A DNA stretch of 15,338 nt from NCBI GenBank assembly GCA_023230755.1, contig JALNWS010000095.1, positions 1-15,338 of the forward strand, given 5' to 3'. The stretch comes from Azoarcus sp. (GTDB lineage: Bacteria; Pseudomonadota; Gammaproteobacteria; Burkholderiales; Rhodocyclaceae). Positions 1 through 6,833 of the stretch are shown in pieces. Both the position numbers and the translations under genes were made by a program. The notes below the pieces were generated by a model that did not search any database, was not told the DNA's origin, and was given only the letters and a program-made list of their open reading frames with translations. Each line of letters starts with the position of its first letter. Within the stretch, counting starts at the first letter, position 1.

Positions 1-2171
1 CCGACAAGCAACACGTCGCCCTTGTGCAGGGTGCCGGACAGCACCAGCAGCGACGCAACCGGACCGCGCCCCTTGTCGAGCCGCGCTTCCACAATCAGAC
101 CCTTGGCCGCAGATTCAACCGGTGCCGTCAGTTCGAGCACTTCAGCCTGAAGCAGCAGCGCCTCAAGCAGTGCATCGACGCCTTCGCCACTCTTCGCGGA
201 AACCGGCATGAACATCGTGTCGCCGCCGTATTCTTCTGGAATCACGCTCTCGGCAACCAGTTCCTGCTTGACGCGCTCAAGGTTTGCTTCGGGCTTGTCG
301 ATCTTGGTGATCGCCACCACGATCGGCACGTTGGCCGCCCTGGCGTGGTGAATCGCTTCACGGGTCTGCGGCATCACGCCGTCGTCCGCTGCTACCACCA
401 GAATGACGATATCGGTCGCCTTCGCACCACGGGCACGCATCGCAGTAAACGCTTCGTGGCCCGGCGTGTCGAGGAAGGTGATCATGCCACGCGGTGTTTC
501 CACGTGATACGCACCGATATGCTGCGTAATGCCGCCATGCTCACCCGCTGCAACCTTCGCACGGCGAATAAAGTCGAGCAGCGAGGTCTTGCCGTGGTCG
601 ACGTGACCCATCACGGTCACCACCGGCGCACGCGGCAGCACAGCCACGTCTTTTTGGTCGTCCGCAACGTCCAGGAATGCATCCGGATCGTCGAGCTTTG
701 CAGCAACGGCCTCGTGGCCCAGTTCTTCGACGATGATCATCGCCGTTTCCTGGTCGAGCACCTGGTTGATCGTGACCATCATGCCCATTTTCATGAGCGC
801 CTTGATCACTTCGTTTGCCTTCACCGCCATCTTGTGAGCGAGGTCAGCAACGGAAATGGTTTCCGGCACGTGAATCTCACGCACGATCGGCTCGACCGGC
901 GCCTGGAACGACGTCTGGCGATCGTCCTGCTGATGGCGGTTGTTACGGCCACCACCCTTGGCACCACGCCAGGCATTGCCGGACGTCGATGCACCGACTT
1001 CGCCGCGCGTCTTCAGGCCGCGACGCTTGTTGCTTTCGTTCTCACGGGCACCGCCGCGCTTGCCGGCTGCATCCTTGGTTTTGTCTTCGGTTTTCGCGGG
1101 CTTGTGCAGCGTACCGGTCGTTGCCTTGGCTGGCTTTGCAGCCGCCGGACGTGCAGCCTCTTCCTTCGCCTTCTGTTCGGCGACGACACGCGCCTCCTCT
1201 TCAAGACGACGATTCTCGGCTGCAGCCTTGGCGGCCTGCTCACGCTCCTGACGGGCGCGGATATCGGCCTGCTGACGTTCTACCAGTTCGCGGTGACGAC
1301 GGGTCTCGCGCTCACGGGCGGCAAGCTCTTCATCGCTGATGATCTGGCTGATCGGCACCGGACGGGAATGAACCATGGTCGGCGCGGGCCCCGCTTTCGG
1401 GCCTGCCGATCGGCTGTCGCCGCCACGCGACGCGCCGGAACGGCCATCGGCCGGTCTGCGGTCACCGCTCTTGCGATCATTGCCTTTGCGATCAGCGCCT
1501 TTGCGTTCGTCGCTCTTTGCAGCCGATGCAACAGGTGCCGGCGCGGGAGCGCTGACTGCGGGCTCGGGCACGGCCACTTCAGCCACCGGCTCAGCAGCGA
1601 CCACCGGCTCAGCGGCGACGGGCTCGGCTGCGACAGCCTCAACGGCGACCGCCTCGACCGCGACCTCTGCCACGGGCTCGGGTGCAACGACAGGTTCAGG
1701 TTCAGGCGCAGCTTCAACAGCAGGCGGCGCTTCGACCGGAGCGGGTTCAACCACGGGCGCCGGCTCGGCAACAGCCTCGACTGACGCAACGGCCTCAAGC
1801 TTCTCGACTGCGAGATCCTCTTCCGCTGCCGCCGCGTTCGCTTCAACTGCCGCAGCGTCACCGCCAGCAGCGTCGTCGCGCTTGACGAAAGTCCGCTTCT
1901 TGCGAACCTCCACCTGAACGGTGCGCGCGCGACCGGTAGAGTCGGTCGCGCGAATCTCGGAGGTCTGCTTCCGGGTCAGCGTAATCTTGCCCTTCGACTC
2001 GACGTCGCCATGCGCCCGCCGAAGGTACTCGAGCAGACGCGCCTTGTCCTGCTCGGTCAGCATATCGTTGGCACCGGTCTTCACGACACCGGCACTCTTC
2101 AACTGCTCGAGCAGCGCCGCCGCCGGCATTTTCAGTTCGCCGGCAAACTGGGTCACGCTCATTTGTTCCAT
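1..2171 (-). CDS. infB: Translation initiation factor IF-2 (3' end beyond left edge)
   Basis: IF-2 is the cytoplasmic GTPase that places initiator fMet-tRNA on the 30S subunit and promotes 50S joining. About 723 N-terminal codons are present. An IF2_N domain covers residues 4-55 (SVTQFAGELKMP). An Ala/Val/Pro/Glu-rich linker follows (about 114-205), then a basic stretch with short DRKG-type repeats and a charged helical region (about 250-300). A second IF2_N-like domain lies at about 440-490 (SVADLAHKMAVKANEVIKAL). The G domain shows G1 GHVDHGKT at 522-529, G3 DTPGH at 568-572, a G4 motif TKID at 622-625 where NKxD is usual, and a G5 SAK. The sequence stops as domain II begins. The ATG at 2171 is chosen because GGAGG lies 6 nt upstream (2178-2182); an in-frame ATG at 2162 is less well placed. 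It starts 13 nt after nusA stops, with the ribosome site in that gap, so coupled expression is likely. Identification is secure. Confidence 0.97.
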   Translation of the reverse strand, partial: MEQMSVTQFAGELKMPAAALLEQLKSAGVVKTGANDMLTEQDKARLLEYLRRAHGDVESKGKITLTRKQTSEIRATDSTGRARTVQVEVRKKRTFVKRDDAAGGDAAAVEANAAAAEEDLAVEKLEAVASVEAVAEPAPVVEPAPVEAPPAVEAAPEPEPVVAPEPVAEVAVEAVAVEAVAAEPVAAEPVVAAEPVAEVAVPEPAVSAPAPAPVASAAKSDERKGADRKGNDRKSGDRRPADGRSGASRGGDSRSAGPKAGPAPTMVHSRPVPISQIISDEELAARERETRRHRELVERQQADIRARQEREQAAKAAAENRRLEEEARVVAEQKAKEEAARPAAAKPAKATTGTLHKPAKTEDKTKDAAGKRGGARENESNKRRGLKTRGEVGASTSGNAWRGAKGGGRNNRHQQDDRQTSFQAPVEPIVREIHVPETISVADLAHKMAVKANEVIKALMKMGMMVTINQVLDQETAMIIVEELGHEAVAAKLDDPDAFLDVADDQKDVAVLPRAPVVTVMGHVDHGKTSLLDFIRRAKVAAGEHGGITQHIGAYHVETPRGMITFLDTPGHEAFTAMRARGAKATDIVILVVAADDGVMPQTREAIHHARAANVPIVVAITKIDKPEANLERVKQELVAESVIPEEYGGDTMFMPVSAKSGEGVDALLEALLLQAEVLELTAPVESAAKGLIVEARLDKGRGPVASLLVLSGTLHKGDVLLV

Positions 2172-2184
2172 TACTGCCCTCCCG

Positions 2185-3660
2185 TCATTCTTCGAACCAG
2201 TGGGCGCGCGCAACGGAAATCAGCGCCTTGGCTCGTTCGTCGTCGATCCCGGCCATCTCAACCAGCTCGTCGACCGCGAGGTCAGCCAGGTCGTCCCGGG
2301 TGCGAATCTCATGACTCGCCAGCGTAGCGGCAAGCGCCTTGTCCATGCCATCGAGGTTCAACAGGTCGTCAGCGACGTTTTCCAGTTTTTCCTCGGTCAC
2401 AATTGCTTCAGTGAGCAACACGTTGCGCGCACGGTTGCGCAACTCATTCACAGTGTCTTCGTCGAAAGACTCGATTTCGAGCATTTCGGTGAGCGGCACA
2501 TACGCGATTTCCTCAAGCGAGGAAAAACCCTCGTCGATCAGGATATCGGCCACTTCTTCATCCACATCAAGCTTGTCCATGAAGACAGAACGCAGACCGC
2601 CGCGCTCTTCTTCCGACTTGGCAGCCGATTCCTGCTCGCTCATCAGATTGATGGTCCAGCCGGTCAGCTCGGACGCCAGCTTGACGTTCTGCCCATTACG
2701 ACCGATGGAGATGGCGAGGTTATTCTCGTCCACCACCACATCCATCGCATGCGCTTCTTCGTCAACCACGATCGAAACCACTTCCGCGGGCTGCAGCGCA
2801 GACACCACGAACTGGGCCGGATCAGCGGACCACACGATGATATCGATCTGTTCGCCGCCGATTTCATTACGTACCGCCGTGACGCGCGAACCGCGCAGTC
2901 CGACACAGGTACCAATCGGATCGATACGGGGATCGTTCGACTTGACAGCCACCTTGGCACGCAGGCCGGGGTCACGTGCGCAAGCCTTCATCTCGAGCAG
3001 ACCATCCTCAATCTCGGGCACTTCCAGCTCGAACAGCTTCATCAGCAATTCGGGCGCAGTGCGCGACAGAATGAGCTGCGGACCCCGTGCGCCACGATCG
3101 ATCTTGAGCAGATAGGCGCGAACGCGGTCACCCACGCGCAGATTCTCGCGCGGGATGTGCTGATCACGCGGAAGCACGGCTTCCATCCGACCCACTTCGA
3201 TGATCGCATTGCCTCGCTCCATGCGCTTGATCGCGCCGGAAACCAGGAATTCCTTGCGCTCAAGAAAGTCGTTCAGCACCTGCTCACGCTCGGCGTCGCG
3301 AATCTTCTGCAGGATCACCTGCTTCGCGGCCTGGGCGCCAATACGGCCGAAGTCGATAGGCTCAAGCGCCTCTTCGATGTAGTCGCCCACCTGCACGTCG
3401 GCCTTGATCTCGCGCGCGTCGATGATGCCCATCTCGGCCTCATCGTTAGTCACGTCTTCGTCGAGCATGACAACCCAGCGCCGAACCGACTCGTAGTCGC
3501 CTGTATCGCGATTGATGCTGACGACAACGTCGGCATCGTCATGAATGCGCTTTTTGGTCGCGGAGGCAAGCGCCGACTCGAGCGCGGCGAACACGATGTC
3601 TTTGGCAACGTTCTTTTCACGTGCCAGCGCATCCACAAGCAGCAGAATCTCGCGGCTCAT
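2185..3660 (-). CDS. nusA: Transcription termination/antitermination factor NusA
   Basis: NusA binds RNA polymerase, promotes pausing and intrinsic termination, and takes part in rRNA antitermination. The 491 residues match the roughly 495 of E. coli NusA. Domains in order are the RNAP-binding N-terminal domain (1-125, starting SREILLLVDALAREKNV), S1 (about 136-200), KH1 with GLRG at 254-257 and KH2 with GRNG at 320-323. Two C-terminal acidic helical repeats follow (AR1 about 365-415, AR2 about 440-490). Both repeats are present, as in E. coli and unlike the shorter Gram-positive form, so an interaction with the alpha-subunit C-terminal domain or N protein-type partners is possible by homology. 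GGAGG lies about 10 nt before the ATG. The gene is the middle one of rimP-nusA-infB, 27 nt after rimP. In E. coli NusA represses its own operon; the leader terminator upstream of rimP would be a natural target here, but that is inference. Confidence 0.98.
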   Translation of the reverse strand: MSREILLLVDALAREKNVAKDIVFAALESALASATKKRIHDDADVVVSINRDTGDYESVRRWVVMLDEDVTNDEAEMGIIDAREIKADVQVGDYIEEALEPIDFGRIGAQAAKQVILQKIRDAEREQVLNDFLERKEFLVSGAIKRMERGNAIIEVGRMEAVLPRDQHIPRENLRVGDRVRAYLLKIDRGARGPQLILSRTAPELLMKLFELEVPEIEDGLLEMKACARDPGLRAKVAVKSNDPRIDPIGTCVGLRGSRVTAVRNEIGGEQIDIIVWSADPAQFVVSALQPAEVVSIVVDEEAHAMDVVVDENNLAISIGRNGQNVKLASELTGWTINLMSEQESAAKSEEERGGLRSVFMDKLDVDEEVADILIDEGFSSLEEIAYVPLTEMLEIESFDEDTVNELRNRARNVLLTEAIVTEEKLENVADDLLNLDGMDKALAATLASHEIRTRDDLADLAVDELVEMAGIDDERAKALISVARAHWFEE

Positions 3661-3687
3661 TTCAGTAAAACCTCCACATCCAGAGTC

Positions 3688-4128
3688 TCAGAATTTCGGA
3701 ACAAGGCGTGCCTTTTCGATATCGGCGTAGGGCAGGAGCAGTTCGCCCTTTTCAGTCGTGAGCAACACTTCGCCGTCACGCACGCCCTGAAGCACACCTA
3801 CAAAATTTCGTTGATTGCCGATTGGCAGGGACAGTCGCAGCTGGATTTCGTGCCCGGAAAACCGCTCGAAATCGACCAGCTTCTTGAGCGGACGATCAAG
3901 CCCCGGGGACGACACTTCAAGACGGTCGTAATCGATATTCTCGACTTCGAAAACCCGGGTCAGCTGGTTACTGACGGTCGCACAATCATCCACGGTAATA
4001 CCGCGCTCAATATCGATGAAGACGCGAAAAAGCCGCCCCTTGGGCGACAGCTCAAGATCAACCAGCTCGTATCCGAGCCCACTGACCACTTGCTCAACCA
4101 GATTTCCCAGATCAACCCGCATACTCAT
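3688..4128 (-). CDS. rimP: Ribosome maturation factor RimP
   Basis: RimP is a cytoplasmic assembly factor for the 30S subunit. The 146 residues are close to the family's usual 150 or so. The N-terminal domain contains the typical LVEQVVSGLGYELVDLEL segment. The middle has DDCATVSNQLTRVFEVEN and SSPGLDRPLKKLVDFERF, the family's SPGxxRPL signature, followed by the C-terminal Sm-like barrel (LLTTEKGELLLPYADIEKARLV). The open frame continues upstream to 4287, but those residues are unlike RimP and lie in the leader RNA. I therefore start at the ATG at 4128 (MSMRVDLGNL); the ATG at 4122 is equally possible and would give 144 residues. A weak GGA-type ribosome site (CGGATGGC) serves either start. 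It is the first gene of the rimP-nusA-infB operon and lies about 20 nt behind an intrinsic terminator. Confidence 0.95.
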   Translation of the reverse strand: MSMRVDLGNLVEQVVSGLGYELVDLELSPKGRLFRVFIDIERGITVDDCATVSNQLTRVFEVENIDYDRLEVSSPGLDRPLKKLVDFERFSGHEIQLRLSLPIGNQRNFVGVLQGVRDGEVLLTTEKGELLLPYADIEKARLVPKF

Positions 4129-4227
4129 GCCATCCGCGACTACAAATAAAAAATGGGCAAAAAGCCCATCCCTGTTGACCCCAACCGGAGAATCGGGCTC
4201 CCCATTATTGGGAGCACCCGATAAAGC
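4129..4227 (-). promoter_or_regulatory. Structured 5' leader of the rimP-nusA-infB operon (candidate attenuator)
   Basis: This is the roughly 100-nt untranslated leader from the predicted transcription start (about 4227) to the rimP ATG. Read as RNA, it first forms a hairpin of two 5-bp helices, UCGGG/CCCGA and CUCCC/GGGAG, with a UG bulge and a 7-nt loop (4193-4221). A small GUUG/CAAC hairpin and then a strong terminator hairpin (4153-4169) follow. The segment AGCCC (4195-4199), in the 3' arm of the first hairpin, is complementary to GGGCU (4163-4167), in the 5' arm of the terminator, so a competing antiterminator pairing can be drawn. The hairpins are seen directly in the sequence; switching between them is inference. 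Leader RNAs upstream of rimP are known in other proteobacteria, as I recall mainly alphaproteobacteria. Confidence 0.6.
4143..4169 (-). terminator. Intrinsic terminator in the rimP leader
   Basis: On the minus strand this is a perfect 6-bp stem, ATGGGC/GCCCAT, with a five-T loop, followed directly by TTTTTATTTG. It has the full form of a Rho-independent terminator in this orientation only; the plus-strand side has no T-tract. It ends about 20 nt before the rimP start codon. No promoter fits between it and rimP, so transcripts of the operon must pass through it. Confidence 0.8.
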
Positions 4228-4233
4228 CCGACG

Positions 4234-4263
4234 AGTATAGCGCGAAAAGCCCGCGACGGGCAA
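4234..4263 (-). promoter_or_regulatory. Sigma-70-type promoter for rimP-nusA-infB
   Basis: On the minus strand, a -35 hexamer TTGCCC (4258-4263, 4 of 6 to consensus) is separated by 18 bp from a -10 hexamer TATACT (4234-4239, 5 of 6). A start near G4227/G4228 would give a leader of about 100 nt. It is the best match I found in the 250-bp gap between rluB and rimP. The spacer carries a GCCCG/CGGGC inverted repeat. Confidence 0.6.
4245..4261 (-). terminator. Possible weak terminator after rluB
   Basis: Read on the minus strand, GCCCG-TCG-CGGGC is followed by TTTTC: a 5-bp all-GC stem with a 3-nt loop and a short T run, about 120 nt after the rluB stop. It could end the upstream transcript, but the T run is short and the element coincides with the spacer of the rimP promoter, so the function is uncertain. 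The rest of 4264-4378 shows nothing else I recognise. Confidence 0.35.
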
Positions 4264-4378
4264 ACCGGCACAATTCATGCACGGCATGCCCGACGGGCTG
4301 CAAACCTGGCGGATCGTTCCTTACCGAATTGGCAGGCTGTCATGCACCTCGCTGCAGATTTTTCTCGCGCTCGTACGC

Positions 4379-5428
4379 TCAAACGCGCGGCGCAGTACGC
4401 CGCAGCTTGGGCGGCTGAGCCTTGCCCGACGGCCCCTGTTTCGGCGGCGGCGGCGGCAGACCCGCAAGCTTGCACACCTCGACCTCGGGCATTTCCATCC
4501 ACATCCCGCGCTTAAGCCGGGAGGGCAGTTCGACCGGCCCGTATCGAACGCGGATCAGCCGGCTCACGGTGAGGCCAATGGCCTCGAACATGCGCCGAAC
4601 CTCGCGGTTACGCCCTTCGGACAGCGTGACGTGATACCAGTGGTTCACCCCTTCGCCGCCGGCAGCCTGCAAGGAATTGAAGCGCGCCGGGCCGTCGTCG
4701 AGCACAACCCCTTCGAGCAGCTGACGCCCTTGCTCTTCAGTGAGTTCACCCAGCAGACGGACCGCGTACTGGCGATCGATCTCGTAGCGCGGGTGCATCA
4801 GCTTGTTGGCCAGGTCGCCATCGGAGGTGAACAGCAGCAGACCCGAGGTATTGAAGTCGAGTCGACCAACCGCGAGCCAGCGCCCCTTGCGCAAGACCGG
4901 CAGGCGCTCGAACACCGTCGGGCGACCTTCCGGATCATCACGCGAGACGATCTCGCCCTCGGGCTTGTGATAGATCAGCACCCGCGGCGTGCGCTGCACA
5001 AAGCGCAGCGGGATCAGCTTGCCATTGAGCTTGACGCGGTCACCCGGCCCGATCTTCTGCCCCAGCGCCGCAGGCAGACCATTGACCGAAATGCGACCGG
5101 CGATCACCAGCTCTTCGATCTCACGACGTGAAGCCACGCCAGCCTGGGCCAGCACTTTCTGCAGACGCTCGGGTTCGGTGAACGTCGTTGGCCCGTTCTG
5201 GGCGGGACCTCGCCGACGCTCCCGCCCCGGCCCTTCGAGCGTCATGCCTTCGGGCGTTCCCAGCACGGACTTGTGTGCGTCCGGGCGCATCGCGGGACGA
5301 CGATCGTCGTCCACGAATTCATCGGGCGCATCACGGCGCGCGCCGTGGCGGGGCTGGTGCCGCCCCTGTTCAGTCGGTTTCTTGGTCGGCGGCCGCAGCG
5401 GCCGATTGGATTTGCGTGGTGTCGACAA
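4379..5428 (-). CDS. rluB: 23S rRNA pseudouridine synthase, RluB family
   Basis: RsuA/RluB-family enzymes convert a uridine to pseudouridine in rRNA; RluB acts on U2605 of E. coli 23S rRNA. An S4 RNA-binding domain is visible (ERLQKVLAQAGVASRREIEELV, then GRISVNG). The catalytic domain contains GRLDFNTSGLLLFTSDGDLA, with catalytic Asp191 in this numbering, followed by SEGRNREVRRMFEAIG and the LIRVRYGPVELP segment typical of the family. A Lys/Arg/Pro-rich N-terminal extension and a Pro/Lys-rich tail are low complexity. The start is the weak point. I choose TTG at 5428 (protein starting STPRKSNRP, 349 residues) because AAGGA lies 9 nt upstream. The first ATG that follows scpB is at 5290 (303 residues) but has no ribosome site. 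The TTG start overlaps scpB by 59 nt. RsuA or RluE would be other family members, but the length and extensions favour RluB. Confidence 0.92.
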   Translation of the reverse strand: MSTPRKSNRPLRPPTKKPTEQGRHQPRHGARRDAPDEFVDDDRRPAMRPDAHKSVLGTPEGMTLEGPGRERRRGPAQNGPTTFTEPERLQKVLAQAGVASRREIEELVIAGRISVNGLPAALGQKIGPGDRVKLNGKLIPLRFVQRTPRVLIYHKPEGEIVSRDDPEGRPTVFERLPVLRKGRWLAVGRLDFNTSGLLLFTSDGDLANKLMHPRYEIDRQYAVRLLGELTEEQGRQLLEGVVLDDGPARFNSLQAAGGEGVNHWYHVTLSEGRNREVRRMFEAIGLTVSRLIRVRYGPVELPSRLKRGMWMEMPEVEVCKLAGLPPPPPKQGPSGKAQPPKLRRTAPRV

Positions 5429-5972
5429 GATCCATGATCCTTTCGATTTCAGTGAGAGCCGGCAACTCGGTGAGACTGCGCAGACCCATATCATCCAGGA
5501 AACGTCGCGTGGTCGCGAACAGCGCCGGCCTGCCGGGCGTGTCACGATGACCGACAACGTCGATCCATCCCCGCGATTCCAGGGTTTTCAGTACGCCAGG
5601 AGAGACCGTGACACCTCGAATATCCTCGATGTCGCCACGGGTCACCGGCTGACGATAGGCAATGATTGCCAATGTTTCCATGACCGCACGCGAATAACGC
5701 GGCGGTTTTTCCTCCTTCAGGCGATCCAGGTACACCTGAAATGCAGGGCGGGTCTGAAAACGCCAGCCACCTGCAAGTTGTACCAACTCTACCCCGCGCT
5801 CCGACGCATCCCAATCGTTGCGCAGCTCATCAAGCAGGCGCCGAATCAGATCCGGCCCCGGATCATCCTCGAACAGCCCGCGCAGAACACTCACCGACAG
5901 GGGCGCGGGCGTCGCCAGCAGCGCCGTTTCGATGATGCGTTTGCACAGTTCAGGCGTTGTCGCGCGATCCAT
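5370..5972 (-). CDS. scpB: Segregation and condensation protein B
   Basis: ScpB is the kite subunit that, as a dimer, binds ScpA and completes the SMC-ScpA-ScpB condensin acting on the chromosome. The 200 residues hold two winged-helix domains. The second carries the family's strongest signature (METLAIIAYRQPVTRGDIEDIRG, then GWIDVVGHRDTPGRPALFATT and FLDDMGL; cited in pieces). The ATG at 5972 overlaps the end of scpA by 23 nt, implying translational coupling and matched amounts. The 3' end probably overlaps rluB by 59 nt. The scpA-scpB-rluB order is common in bacteria. No smc gene is in the window. Confidence 0.96.
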   Translation of the reverse strand: MDRATTPELCKRIIETALLATPAPLSVSVLRGLFEDDPGPDLIRRLLDELRNDWDASERGVELVQLAGGWRFQTRPAFQVYLDRLKEEKPPRYSRAVMETLAIIAYRQPVTRGDIEDIRGVTVSPGVLKTLESRGWIDVVGHRDTPGRPALFATTRRFLDDMGLRSLTELPALTEIERIMDLVDTTQIQSAAAAADQETD

Positions 5973-6789
5973 CAGCCAGTTTCACGTATATCGGCGCAAA
6001 GGCCTCGTTTTGCGTGACATCGACCAGTCGTTCCTTGACCAGTTCGAGCACCGCCAGAAAGCTCACCACCAGCCCGGCCGCACCCAGCTCCGGCTCGAAC
6101 AGCGTATCGAAGACCACGAAAACACCGCCGCCCAGTTTGCGCAGAATCGACGTCATGTGCTCGCGCACCGAAAGCTGTTCGCGCCCCACCCGGTGGTTCT
6201 GGGTCAGGCGAGCCTTCTTCATGATGCGCAACCAGGACAGCTGCAGATCGTGCAGGCTGACTTCGGGCAGCCGCTCGGCCACTTTTTCAGCGACAAACAC
6301 ACTCACCCATTCGAAATCGCGCTCGACCCTCGGCATGGCATCGAGACGCGCCGCGGCGAGCTTGGTCTGTTCGTATTCGAGCAGCCTGCGCACCAACTCG
6401 GCACGCGGATCCTCTTCTTCGGCGTCATCCCGAGGCGGACGCGGCAACAGCATCCGCGACTTGATCTCAAGCAACATCGCTGCCATCAGGAGATAGTCTG
6501 CCGCCAGATCAAGATTGCTGGCGCGCATCGCCTCTACATAGGTCAGATACTGCACCGTCAACGGCGCCATCGGAATGTCGAGAACGTTGAGGTTTGCCTT
6601 GCGGATCAGGTAGAGCAGCAAATCCAGCGGCCCTTCGAACGCATCGAGGATGATCTGCAGTGCGTCGGGCGGAATATACAGGTCTTTCGGCATTTCGAGC
6701 ATGGGCTCGCCGTAAAGACGTGCGATTGTCGCCACATCCTCGACCGTTTCGATCGGGACCAGTGGCAGCGGCAGCGTTGCTTCAGTCAT
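5950..6789 (-). CDS. scpA: Segregation and condensation protein A
   Basis: ScpA is the kleisin that bridges the SMC heads and binds the ScpB dimer. The 279 residues contain the diagnostic N-terminal segment (FEGPLDLLLYLIRKANLNVLDIPM, about residues 53-76), followed by LTVQYLTYVEAM and ADYLLMAAMLLEIKSRMLLP. A long charged middle follows, and a C-terminal winged-helix region ends near FLAVLELVKERLVDVTQ. About 50 residues precede the conserved part; similar extensions occur in betaproteobacterial ScpA, so the ATG at 6789 is kept, though its ribosome site is poor. It lies 44 nt after trpS. Confidence 0.96.
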   Translation of the reverse strand: MTEATLPLPLVPIETVEDVATIARLYGEPMLEMPKDLYIPPDALQIILDAFEGPLDLLLYLIRKANLNVLDIPMAPLTVQYLTYVEAMRASNLDLAADYLLMAAMLLEIKSRMLLPRPPRDDAEEEDPRAELVRRLLEYEQTKLAAARLDAMPRVERDFEWVSVFVAEKVAERLPEVSLHDLQLSWLRIMKKARLTQNHRVGREQLSVREHMTSILRKLGGGVFVVFDTLFEPELGAAGLVVSFLAVLELVKERLVDVTQNEAFAPIYVKLADGSRDNA

Positions 6790-6833
6790 TGCGAAGCGCG
6801 CGCATCCCGACGTCGAAACTCAGCACGATCCGC

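Noticed and set aside
1540..1700. Repetitive DNA in infB as a possible CRISPR or tandem array
   Set aside because: The repeats are short, imperfect, in frame and explained by the low-complexity IF2 linker.
24..1784. Long plus-strand open frame (586 codons) opposite infB, with others at 815-1339 and 1375-1917
   Set aside because: They are antisense to a well-supported infB, are rich in Arg/His or Ala/Ser/Thr as expected from reading high-GC codons backwards, and match no family I know.
1921..4149. Plus-strand open frame of 742 codons opposite nusA and rimP
   Set aside because: It spans the antisense of two conserved genes and an operon junction. Stop-free antisense frames are common at this base composition.
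4129..4287. N-terminal extension of rimP to the upstream start at 4287
   Set aside because: The added residues do not resemble RimP and would be encoded across the promoter, leader hairpin and terminator.
6787..6810. Seven-codon open frame overlapping the scpA start, as a possible regulatory leader peptide
   Set aside because: It has no convincing ribosome site and no attenuator structure nearby; such frames arise by chance.
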